From Gavia stellata (taxonomy: Eukaryota > Chordata > Aves > Gaviiformes > Gaviidae), in NCBI RefSeq assembly GCF_030936135.1, contig NC_082600.1, positions 1,550,001 to 1,614,000 on the forward strand: a stretch of 64,000 nucleotides of DNA, given 5' to 3'. This document shows, piece after piece, positions 36,211 through 48,600 of this stretch. The notes beneath the pieces were generated by a model. That model saw only the letters and a program-made list of their open reading frames with translations, searched no databases and was not told where the DNA came from. Position 1 is the stretch's first letter, and each line of letters opens with the position of its first letter. The position numbers were made by a program, and so were the translations under genes.

Positions 36211-39200
36211 GTACCAGAGCCGCGGCCGGGAGCGCGGGCCTTCCGCGGGGGCGGGGGGGGGCGGCTGGGGCCCCGCGCTCGGCCCCGGGGGGTGCGCGCC
36301 TCGCCCGGGGAAGGGCCGCGCCCGGCCCAGCCCGGTCCGGCCTGGCCTGGCTTGGCTTGGCTTGGCCTGGCCCTCACCGATCCGGCCCGGCGGGAGGCTG
36401 AGGCGGGCTGGGGACTCGGCCGGGGCTGGCTGCGCTGCCCGCAGCCACCGGCGGGGCTGGGAAGGCGCGGGGGTCGGGCCGGGGAGCCGCGGCAGCGGGC
36501 GGGCGGGCGGCCACGCGGGCGGAGCGGGAGGGGTTGTGCCTGGGGGCAGGACGCGCCGCGCGTGGGGCCCTCCGCTTGCCGTGACAGTCACCGTGCTGCC
36601 TGCTGCAGCCCTGCCCCTGGCCGGCAGCTACCGGGCACCTGGAGAAACCACAGGGATAAGTTTTAGCTTGATTTTATACACTGTAATAGCCGCTAAATCT
36701 CTGAAAAAATATTAGGCCAAGTCAAAGTCTTTGAGCACTTGCCGTTATATTACATTACGACTGTATTTTGCCCACCAAAACGTTAGTCTTTGGGCAGAAG
36801 CCGCCCAGGGGCCAGGCCAGTAATGCCCGTGCAGCCCTGCGCCAGGAAGTTTCAAGCAGCTGCTTATCAGTGTTGTGAAGTGTTGTTCGTAGAGCGGGGA
36901 AGGTTGTGAGCTGAGGCTTGAAATTCCTTGGTGCTGCCCGTTTGTACTTTTTTAGATGTTTTCCATTAGTTCATTCCTATTTATAAACGCCAGTATTGTA
37001 TGCAATAAACGTTTAATTGAAAGAGGCTAACTAATACACGTTGACATAAATTGTTTAAAACCAGTGCACGCAGTTATCTGTTAGACTTATTTAGTTATTT
37101 AGCCTGAGTGACGCAAAAATTCTTGGAATTAACTTGCTCCATTACGTGGTTGCCTGCGCTGGATGTGCATTAGCTTCGTGTCTGCCACATCCGCAGCTCC
37201 GTGGGTTGAGGGGCATTTGCTTGTTACCAGGCAGGGTCGATCACAGCGGCTGTTTTAAACTTCGGCTGTCACCTTCAGTTACTGTAAGAGTTTGGGATAC
37301 GCCTTGGTTCCCTGGGGGTGTTCTGGAACGCCTTCAGTTGGAAGCGAACTGTCAAACAGACTTTCAGATTCTGTTTGAAACCTTGTGTGCAGAGGCGATC
37401 CAGCACCACTTCTCCCTCTTCCTTTTTTTCCCTCCCCGTAATCTGAAGACAGCTACATTTGGGGGAGTTGTTTTTTAAGCTGGAATACATCTTCTGAATC
37501 AGTTAGACAGGGAAAACATCTTTCAAGTATCAGAGTAAGTTTAGGTCATAAATTAATGCATTTTAAAAACAATTGTATTAGCTTTATCAAATTTTAGAGC
37601 TGTAAACATTCTTTAAACTATTTCTTTTCAAGTCTTGGGGCGGCTGTTTGCATAACGCACTCCTCTTATGCCTTGATTTTATAATCTTTACAGAGGTAAG
37701 CTCTGAATGGTAGCAGCTGCTTTTAATAATGCAGATCTCTTCTGTATGTTGCACTGGTAAAGGCACAGTGATACTGCTTTGGTATTTAATTTCTTAACTT
37801 ATAAATCAAGTTTATTCTCAAAATCAATATTGAAGATGCATCTCCAACACTCACTAAAGAAGCCGGCTTTTGGTGCAGGCTTTCTAGAGTGGGGAAGAAC
37901 TGCTCATTAACGAAATAAACTGCTCGTCTTACACAAGCGTCCTCTTTTCCTGTAGAACAAAGGCAGTATAGTGCTCTGTGTAGTCACATCGTGTTCGTGT
38001 GACTTTTAAATGGCATGAACTGTTCATCTTTATGAACAGTTACCATATAAAGTTGCAAAATTACAAACTGTTTACCTTAAAGGAAGGAAATTGTATTTAA
38101 GTTATTGCCGGATGATGTATACAATGGAGAATAGAAATAATTACTTTTAAAAAACATTTATTAGAAAACTTGCAGAGGAGACCACATGGACCTTTTAACA
38201 CTATGCCCAAGTTACTTGGCTTGGTGAGATCCTAGGAAAACATGAACTGTTATCTCACGCGTTGAAGCTGCTGAAGATAGGGTATATGAATTTTTCCTTT
38301 CTCAGTTCCCCCCCCCCCATATTAATGATGGCTTATCGTTGTATTTGTTGAAGTGAAAGCAAGCGGTCTGTTTGTTCTCTTTTCAAGCTTTCAGTGGGAA
38401 AAAATTCTGAAGATAGAGCGGGGTGGGGACTTTTTTTTTTTTTTTTTTAAATGCAAAGCTTGTTTGCTGTCGACTGCTCTGAGGAGAACCGAAGGGAAAT
38501 AGGAGTGGCAGTTGCTACAGTGCATGTGAGGATGATGGTCTCACACTGTTCTTCATCCAAAATAGATTCACAGCTAAGAGCTGTTGTATTCTACAAGGGT
38601 ATTGTATTACCTGGAATCCGTTAGTCTGTAGGATCTAGAAGTTAGGCTGGACTGGCGTTTGCAGAGGAGGGTGGGGCTGGGCAGTGGCATTTGGCAGGAG
38701 GATCAAGATGAAGAGTGGGAGGAAGATGGAGTCTGTCCTGAGGGGCAGGAGGAACCCCTGACATGCGAGTTGTCTGTGGGAGTGACTGCATGTCAGGGGC
38801 TAGCCTGAACATCTTTTGTGGCTCCTGATGCTGTTTAGTTTACATAGACATTAATTATGGACAGAGTCTAGTGCTGCTAGTAATTCTCCTCTTTGCAAAG
38901 TTATCACTTAAGCGAGTTCAGCTAGGTGTTCAGGGTACACTTTAACATACATTTATTTTGCAAAGAAGTTACTGATTTGTGCTAAGTGGGAGAACTGAAT
39001 AAATTTGAACATAATTCTTTATTTGGAATAAAATTCCACCAGACTCACACAGGAAAAAACTGTGTTGGTTCACTTTTATACCTTGATAGCTACTTGTGAT
39101 AGTTTTTTAGAAGAACCACAATGATTTGTACATGCAGATGTTAAAACATATGACTGCTGTTAAATTTTTTTTAATTGTGAATGAGGCTCAAGAGTGAATC

Positions 39201-39334
39201 AGATCTAATTGATGAAGATCTGTGGTGAAATACATGGACACTTGAAGCACTTGGGAGACTCTTGGCTGATGATTCACACTCAAGTTCCACTTGAATCTTC
39301 ATTGCTTGAATACTGAATCCTTTTATTTCCACAG
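36211..39334 (+). other. PRPF39: PRPF39 intron 1
   Basis: GC-rich at the 5' end, with a short CCTGG/CTTGG pentamer repeat at 36341-36371. Further on are a C9 run near 38311 and an 18-base T run at 38431-38448. No coding exon recognised. Confidence 0.6.
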
Positions 39335-39698
39335 GATCTAGTAGTACAAAAGAGCAGTAACCTCAGCTATGGAGAACGCAGATAATACAGAGGAGGAGAA
39401 GCCAACTGTGAGCAATGACAGCACAGACAATGGCGCTGAAACAGCAACAGAAGAACAGCAAATGGACTTCAGTACAGAAATTATGAGCGTAACTGAGATG
39501 GAACAATCACCTGATAGTTCCCCTGACTTGAATGAAGAGAACACACAGGAGAGTGAAATTCCAAATATTGAAAGTTTACAGACAACAGATATTGAGGCTT
39601 GCTTCCCTCCAGATTTTGACAAGTTCTGGAAAGTAGTAGATGACAATCCCCAGGATTTCACAGGATGGGTATATCTACTACAGTATGTAGAGCAGGAG
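39335..39698 (+). CDS. PRPF39: PRPF39 first coding exon (exon 2)
   Basis: Acceptor ttatttccacag; 34 nt of 5'UTR, then ATG at 39369. Encodes [20 protein letters not shown], an acidic Ser/Thr-rich head, then [20 protein letters not shown], the first HAT repeat. Donor gttagt, phase 0. Confidence 0.96.
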
Positions 39699-42600
39699 GT
39701 TAGTACATGCCCCCTTTTTCCTTAGCCTTCCAGAAATAAAGAAAACCAAAACAAGTCATGGATACTCCAGTGGCAAATCTAGAACTGTACATCAGGCTTT
39801 CATACAGACTCTTTTAAGACAGTTGCCCTTGCCAGTGTTGTCAGCAGAGACTACAAAATAAAAACAGTGATTTTTAAGACAATGTTGAAACAACAGTTGT
39901 TTTTAAAATAATGTGAAGGTTTTTTTAAGGAAAGGATTCATTGCTTTTATTGTGTGTTTCTTGCAGAACCACTTACCAGCTGCCAGGAAAGCATTTGACA
40001 GGTTTTTCACACATTATCCATATTGCTATGGGTATTGGAAAAAGTATGCAGACCTTGAAAAGCGACACGACAACGTTAAACAGTCTGATGAGGTATGTAG
40101 GTAGCTGGGTGCAGCTCTTGCCGTTGGTCCTGTTAGCCAAATAATGACTAACCTACTGCAAGTCATTTGGCTGCCAGTACCTGCCATGTATGGTCAGGTT
40201 TGTAGGGATTTTGTTTGCACTTGTCACATCTGTGGCATTTGTAGCTAATGTTTTTTCTCTTTGTTGGCAGGTGCGTTAAACCTCTACAGTTTGTCAAGCT
40301 TTGCAGTGCAAGCCTCTGTATTACACTGCAGCTTAACAAGTAGGGCAGGGCTTTTCTGTCACTTACGTTTATTACTCATTTTCAAAACAATATAGTTGGT
40401 TTGCTGGTCACAATTGCTACATCTTATTGCATTTTTGGTCAGACGCTGTCAATGATGCTCTAATGGGTCTGTGCCCTATGGTCTGTACCCCAAAGCCTGC
40501 CCACACAACCTGGTCAGAATGCAGGGACCGCTGCGCTTTGAAGATCAAGACTCTGCACGTGGAGATCAGAACATTGCCATGTTCTATCCAACCTCCACCC
40601 AAATGGTAATGGTAGATTATTTAAACAAAATTCCAGTAATTAGTATTTCTAAGGTTCACCGGATAACACAGTGTTGCCTCTCTATTAGGACGCCATTAAG
40701 TATTTGAAGTACAGTTCATCTTCTCTTCATAGGTTTATCGCAGAGGGCTTCAGGCAATTCCTCTTAGTGTTGATCTTTGGATACATTATATAAACTTCTT
40801 AAAGGAGACCTTGGACCCTACTGATCCGGAAACTAACAGTACTATTCGAGGGTAAGTTGAAAGCAGAGTAAGAGATACGAGAAGCCTGTACATACAGTTA
40901 GATAGCAGTGTGATCAGGTTAATATGTTTAAGCTAAGGGGCAAGCTAATAACAGCCTGCACTTACTTTAGGGACTTCTAAGAGATCATGGAGCCAAATTC
41001 CATACAAAGGGGTAGACAACACGATGTGGAACAAGGGGCAAGAGTTGTGACTTGAGAGCTTCAGACCGGGCATTAGGAAATACTTAGTGCAGCACTGGAA
41101 AGGTTCGCCGTAGAATTTTTGGAACTTAATTCCTTGGAGGTTTTCAGGGTATGGCTAGGACATGTCTGACCTCATCTGTTGCTGGCAGTGGTCCTGGTTA
41201 GAGTAAGAGGTTGGTCTAAAGTTTGACCCAAAACCTTAATTGAACTTCAGCTGAAACAGCTTCTAGCTGCATGATTGATGTATAGCTTTTGTGTGTTACA
41301 CTGCTAAAGTAAGATATAAGTGGCAAAGATTGTGTATTTTCCCAATACCTCGTGTTCCTGCAGTAGCTTTTTCTGTTGCCTTTATTTGTTCTGTTGTGGT
41401 AGTGCTGGAGGAAAAAAAGTGAGTGTGAACGTTCTGAAATTCTAGAGGTCTTGCTCCAGATATCTAGAAAATACTTTGAAGAATTTAAATAATGAATATA
41501 AGTGTGGCTGTGAGTAAATGAGGACACTCGTAATCTTTAAATAAGTAAGAGCCAGAACTTTTCTTCCTTGTTCTGTCACTACATCCAGAAACAACTGAAA
41601 AAATATTTCATTTTTCAGAGCCTACGAACATGCAGTCTTAGCTGCTGGGACAGATTTCCGTTCCGACAGACTATGGGAAATGTATATAAACTGGGAAAAC
41701 GAACAGGGAAACCTAAGGGAAGTTACGTCCATATATGACCGCATCCTTGGAATTCCAACACAACTCTACAGTCATCATTTCCAGAGGTAAAGAGAAACCA
41801 AAGATTTAGTTAATGCTATGAGTTTCTTAAGCACACACAAACCTACTTCTGTAACTGTGAAAATATTTGCTCAGAACAAGAGCTTGAAATAGTTACTGAG
41901 TTTCATATACTTATTTATGTTCTCCTGCAGTTTGACTGATTGTTTTAAAGTACCGATACACATTTTAGGAACCTGGTTTTAGATAAATTCACAAGTTCTG
42001 CTGTGGAGTAAAGGAAGGCCTTGGAATCGTGAGGAAGAAGAGAGGATGTCTTTGAAAAATCAAAATTAGCAGTTTTGAACTTTAATTCCTCATGCAATGC
42101 TTATGTGTGGTGAAACACTAATTTAATTGCCTGAAGAGAAATACTTGACTAAGTTTTAGATAGCGGAATTCTGCGTTAATACGGAGAGGTTAAGAGGGAA
42201 CCAGAAACCTTAGTTAAATGATGCACCAGGCTTGCCCGTAATTTCTACAGACCTTTTAGTTTTGGAAATAAAGGTTCTTCCTTTAAAACTGATCTTGTCC
42301 TTTGCCATCGGTTTTACACGGCAAGTGGTCCGTCTTCACCACTGAAGCTCATCATCCTTTCATTTCTCTTTGAAATGCGAAGCTTTTGAAGTCTGATAGA
42401 TAGAAGTTGAATTTTGTCTGTATGTTGTCAGAAGTTGCATTCTCAGTGTTGCTCTAGATTGATGAAGTAATGCGGAGCCCTGCTAGGATTTATTATTGTG
42501 CTCTGGTTATGCAGAGTATTGCAACATAAAACATCAAATTTGCATTGACTTGTTTCTAACGATGCTTAGGTTTAAAGAACACATACAGAACAACTTGCCT

Positions 42601-45600
42601 CGAGACCTCCTGACTACTGAGCAGTTTGTTCAACTGCGCAGAGAGCTAGCATCTGTGAACGGCCATAGCGGGGAGGATGCGCAACCTGGAGACGACCTGC
42701 CCTCTGGTACTGAAGATATAACTGACCCTGCCAAGGTACATATGCAGAGGACGTGCCTTGGCATTTCTTGCCTTACTCTGTGGCTGAGAGACGAGTTTAT
42801 TTGCAGGCAATTTAGTATATCTGTAGCTGAGGTGTTCCCATAGTTCTGCATATCGTTGTTCTTTGGCTCATATGATAACTGCTTTTGTCTACAGGACATA
42901 CCTTTCCAGGGTTTCCATAAGTATTAAAGAAATGGAGTTAAAAAATGAAAGAAGTGATGTACAAAACTTTAGGAATGTATATTAATTATTCCAGCTAACA
43001 GATTAGGAACTGTGGTCTAAGAAAGCTCTTCATCAGCAATGGTGTGTGCAGGTTCACAGAATCAGAATCATTAAGGTTGGAAAAGACCTGTAAGATCATC
43101 AACCAACCCCACCATGCCCACTAAACCATGTCCTGCAGTGCCACGTCTACACATTCCTTGAACACCTCCAGGGATGGTGACTCCACCACCTCCCTGGGCA
43201 GCCTCTTCCAGTGCTTCACCACTCTCTCAGTAAAGACATTTTTCCTAATGTCCAGCCTAAACCTCCCCTGGCGCAACTTGAGGCCATTCCCTCTTGTCCT
43301 ATCACTTGTCACTGGGGAGAAGAGACCAACACCCACCTCACCACAACCCCCTTTCAGGCAGTTGTAGAGAGCGATGAGGTCTCCCCTCAGCCTCCTCCTC
43401 TCCAGACTGAACACCCCCAGCTCCCTCAGCCGCTCCTCATCAGACTTGTGCTCCAGACCCCTCACCAGCTCCGTCGCCCTTCTCTGGACGTGCTCCAGCA
43501 CCTCAATGTCCTTCTTGGAGTGAGGGGCCCAAAACTGAACACAGCATTCGAGGTGCGGCCTCACCAGCGCCGAGTACAGGGGCACGATCACCTCCCTGCT
43601 CCTGCTGGGCACACCATTTCTGATACAGGCCAGGATGCCATTGGCCTTCTTGGCCACCACTCCTTAGCAAAGGAATTGCTAACTGTGAAAATGAACACAT
43701 TCTGAAACCAAGTTTAACTTGGATCCAAATTAATCTTTAATCTTGATCATCTTTAACATAAGAGCAAAACTTCAGAGAGAAAAGTAATTCAGCTGTGTTG
43801 CGCTAAAGGCCCAGGCACCATCAGGGCAGCATCCCGTCCCTTCCCCTGGCTGTTCAGGGTAACATTGAATGCATCTGTGATACTTCTGACTTACGCGTAT
43901 TACTATTGTCATAAAATGTATTTACAAAGGTGATACGATGTCTACCTGTGTTACATTTTTAAAAATTATGTTTTAGCTGATCACTGAGATAGAAAACATG
44001 AGGCACAGAATCATTGAGATTCATCAAGAAATGTTTAACCACAATGAACATGAAGTCAGTAAGAGGTGGACGTTTGAAGAAGCGGTAAGTTTGTTTTTTC
44101 TACATAAGGCAGCATGTGCAAGAGTTTTGAACGTAAGACTGGGAGCTAGGAATTTTGAGTAACAGTTAGGCCTTATAATTTAAACTGTTGTGGGGCTTTG
44201 AGCAAAGATCGGGTTTCACTTCTCTGCCATTTTTCTTGTGAAAAGGCAGCTTGTGAGGTCAACTCTGTCATCTGATGACTTAAAAATCTTTAATCAGTAT
44301 TTGGAAAAAGGCAAGATGGTGTATTGTGTACTAAGCATGCATGAAATGCTATGGAAGTTAGTGCTGCCTTATGCACCTGGGGCGTTGCAAAATAATAAGG
44401 GGGTGAAGGTAATTCTAATTGAAAAGGTAAGCCTGTCCTAAAAGGAGAATGAAATTTGTATGGTTTTGTTTTTTAACATTACTCTCTTAAACCTGAAATC
44501 AGTTAACTTTTCCAAATGTAGCTATCATAACATGCGGCTCCTATGTATAATGTATTAAAAGTAATTAATCAAACTAATTGTTTGATTATTGCAAATACAG
44601 AACTTTTTCTATGTGGAATTAAGTTTGGTTACTTTTGAAAAAAACAACCTGATATTTCAATTCTCTGTCTTCTTTTCTCTTTTTTTCTTCCTGGCAAATA
44701 CCATATTGCGTAACATGGTTCTTGTTTTACATTTACTTTCTTTTTAAAAAGTACATTGAAAATCTGTCCCAGCTTTTTAATGCAGAGACTCCTTAATGTG
44801 TTACGTGATGTCAGAACTGTTATGTTGCTTACTGCACTTCGTTAGACTAGGCCAGATACCTTGTAAGCCAGAGGAATTCGAAAACTTAGTACATCACCAG
44901 TCTTAAGACTAGAACATCGTCTAACTCAGGGGGGTTACCCTCTCTGTTACACAGCAGCCTGAAGGGCTGGTACCAGCCCGACGTGTTGCAGGGCCACTTT
45001 TGTACCAGTTGACCTGCCGTGGAAGGAAGGAGAGCATACAAAGCGTGTCCCTAGAGTAGGTGAGGCTGATGGATATTGTGGAAAGTGGTTATGTGAGTAT
45101 AGGTATTCTTGGGTCAGGAAACCTTGAGCTACAAATTATTGAAACTTGGGAGAATGCTAAAACTGTGGACATGCTGCAGAAAATGTGTAAGAAACAGGGT
45201 GTCCTCTCTTGCTCCTGGCCAGAATCAATACTTTTTCTACCAAGAGAGTATATCTGCTCTGTAGATACCAACATGCTGGGTCTATGAGGTGTTTGAAATA
45301 CAAAGTTAAACATGTCTTTATGTTGGACAGAAATGAGGTAGATAGGCGACAGATGTCACATAAGTGATGGAGACCACTTAGACCTGTTTTACTTCATTTT
45401 AGTAGGAACACTGTACCTGTGAATTTGTCAAAATGGAAAAAGAGTATTGGGTTCCATAATAGAGTTCAGTGAGGAGCATAAAGGGGGTGATCGGCTTTAA
45501 ATTTCAGGTGGCCTTGAAGAATTCATAGAATCATAGAATCATTTAGATTTGGAAAAGACCTTTAAGATCATCAAGTCCAACTATTGAATGTTACTTCTTA

Positions 45601-48600
45601 ACTATTGTAAGTTCTTTATCCATTTGCATGTATTTGTATCTGAGACAGAATTGCAGTACAGGAGAGGAATAATCAGGTAAAATTAAAGATGAAGAAAGAA
45701 GAAGTAAAAGATCTTTGGAAGGATGTTTTGCTATGTTCAGTACAAAGCAATGTTTGAATTTTCTCTGTTGAACTCTGTCCCACGCTGTCCTCTTGTAGTC
45801 ATCAGTAAAAATGCAATCTTGTTAGCTCTTGGAATAATCAGCTTAGTGTAAATACATAATATGAAATTCAATTCAATGCTCTGTCTTTCCTTGGCATGAT
45901 TCTCAACCAAATTTTGAATTTCATTTGTAGGCTGTGTGCTAGTACAACAGTAAGTACTTAGTTGGCTGTATGTATGTGGACAATAGTCATTGTTGTTTAT
46001 AATGTCGTTACGTTGTGACCGCAGGTTTGCAAGGGAGTAACTGCATTGAGTTCTTTCTCTGCTTCTGTAATCACTTGCACTCAAAAAGCTTTCTAGAAAA
46101 ACAGGTTACTAGCCTAGAACGTAATTGTCAGCAACATCTCTTGATCAGTACTTGGGTATCCCCAGCAGACTTACTTGAATAGATAATGACGTATCATTCT
46201 GAAGTCCTGCTCATTTAAATGACATTACTTGAATGGTGCGTGGCTGTTTATTTTTTTTAAGCAACTTGTGGTGTGCTTATTAGGCCTAAATTGCCATACT
46301 GTGACTCTTGCAGATAAAGAGGCCTTACTTTCATGTAAAACCTCTGGAGAAAATTCAGCTGAAAAACTGGAAAGAGTACTTAGAATTTGAGATAGAAAAT
46401 GGCACTCATGAACGAGTTGTGGTCCTCTTTGAAAGATGTGTTATTTCATGTGCCCTCTATGAGGACTTCTGGATTAAGGTAAGGGAAGTGGTTTACCACC
46501 TATCTCCTGCTGATTGCATACGTTGATCTAGTGACTAACCTTTTGTACTCTTGTGGAATGTTGTTCATATATAACTATATCTGTTGCATTAGGAGATGGT
46601 CTGCTTGCAACCAGATTTGACTGCTGCATATGCCAACTTCGTTGCCTCTCTACGTCCTTCCTTACAGAAACTAGTCTAGTGGTTCAATAAAGGTGCTGAA
46701 TGGGTTTAAACAAAAGAATTTTATCGTTCTGTCATGTTTTTAAAGACAAATACAAGCTTTAAACTTTTCCATCTCTGCTCTGTTTTCAACTATAGTATGC
46801 CAAATACATGGAGAACCATAGTATTGAAGGAGTGAGGCATGTCTACAGCAGGGCTTGCACAATACATCTCCCTAAGAAACCAATGGTTCACATGCTGTGG
46901 GCTGCCTTTGAGGAGCAGCAGGGTAAGAGCAACGTTAGTTTTTGCTGGGAGGGATTCTGTTTTTAAGAGGCTGTTGGATGTCTCATATCTTAAAGCATCT
47001 TCACCGGTGTTTTAGGCAACATCGATGAAGCGAGAAGAATCTTGAAAACATTTGAAGAGTGTATTCTAGGGCTAGCAATGATTCGCTTGCGAAGAGTAAG
47101 CTTAGAACGCAGACACGGAAACATGGAAGAAGCCGAACACCTGCTTGAAGATGCTGTTAGGAATGCCAAATCAATTAGCGAATCGTCATTTTACGCCATC
47201 AAATTAGCTCGACACCTCTTCAAAGTACAGAAAAATCTTCCAAAGGCAAGAAAAGTGCTGTCAGAAGCCATAGAAATTGACAAAGTATGTGTTCCCTCTT
47301 TGCTGTGTTAAAAAAAAAAAGATCCTGGTATTTTTCTCTCTTTCTGAACCTTTTTTTTTTTAAATTATGGCAACAATGATGACAGGAATTGTAACTGTAT
47401 GTAATGTTTCATTACGACATGGAGACAGCAGTCCCTCTAAACTGATGTTGCCCTATTTGCAGCTTGCAAATCTGGAATTTTGCAATTTTTTTTCATCAGA
47501 AGCACAATGTGCTTCATGCCTTCATTTTTTCTTTTTAGAATCTTAAATATTATAGGCGTGTTCACATCCCAAGGTGAACAAAATTGATCGTGTAGGTACT
47601 CGTAGATCGTTTTGTTTAACCGCAGAAATATTTGGCACTCCAAATACCATTAGCAAAGTGTGACGTTTGTTTTTGTAGCATTAGATCACTTCTAACCTAT
47701 TTGTGAAACAAACCAGGTCAAAGGTGACCAATGTAAAAAGAAAATCTTTTTATGGACTATTCTTGTGTGTATTTACGAAGTGAATGTTCTGGTATGCGTC
47801 CGGTAGATATATATTCAACGTTAAAAACCTAACATGACCTAAGGTGTACAACTTCTAATACATCTTTTGAACAGGAAAACACGAAACTGTATCTCAACTT
47901 ACTTGAAATGGAGTACAGTGGCGATCTCAAGCAAAATGAAGAAAACATCTTGAGCTGTTTTGATAAAGCTGTCAATGGCGCATTGTCTATAAAAATGAGG
48001 ATTACGTTTTCTCAGCGAAAAGTGGAATTTCTTGAAGATTTTGGTTCTGATGTAAACAAGTAAGATGCAGTCTGTGCCACGGCCAAATTACGGTCACCAA
48101 ACGAGTGCTTGTAAAAGAAACAATTTAATGGATGCCGCTAACCCTACCCCTTCCCTACTACTTTTGTGCCATCAGTTCTTTCTGAGGGATAGCTGCTTTT
48201 CTAAACCAAATTCCTATTTTTAAACAGGAATATCTTTTCAGAAAATTATCCCTTTTTTATGAAATACCTAACTCCTCATAGAGCAAAATTCTGCTGCCTG
48301 TAACTTCTTACTGTAGTTTTCTCATGCTAAATCTTACAGAGGAGGATGTTCCTCAAAGAGAACATGAAGTGTTTTGTGACCCAGGTATAATTTGATACTC
48401 CATACCCTGTGAGCTGCTGCTTGAGACTTCCAAAATGGCATTGATTTGATTTTTCTATGTTCGGAAGTATTAACAATGCTGCACACATATGCGGGAGGAT
48501 CAGATACTAGAAGCGCAACTGTTTCATTAAATACTAGATACACTTTTTTCCTCTTAATTCTCTATTGTAAAAAAACCTCTTGTTTTTATTGACATTTTGC

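Larger units (their letters stand above)
35990..36640 (+). promoter_or_regulatory. PRPF39: CpG-island promoter of PRPF39
   Basis: Dense CpG, G+C-rich and TATA-less. Large open frames on both strands here come from base composition, not genes. The first exon is untranslated, so the transcription start is inferred to lie around 36080-36180. Confidence 0.8.

Noticed and set aside
35754-36666. Open frames of over 200 codons on both strands in the PRPF39 CpG island
   Set aside because: Pro/Arg/Gly/Ala-rich products of GC-rich sequence lacking stop codons; part is the 38-bp minisatellite read in several frames.
39288-39320. C-box and D-box-like TGATGA and CTGA before the first PRPF39 coding exon
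   Set aside because: No terminal stem, and it would overlap the branch-point and acceptor region.
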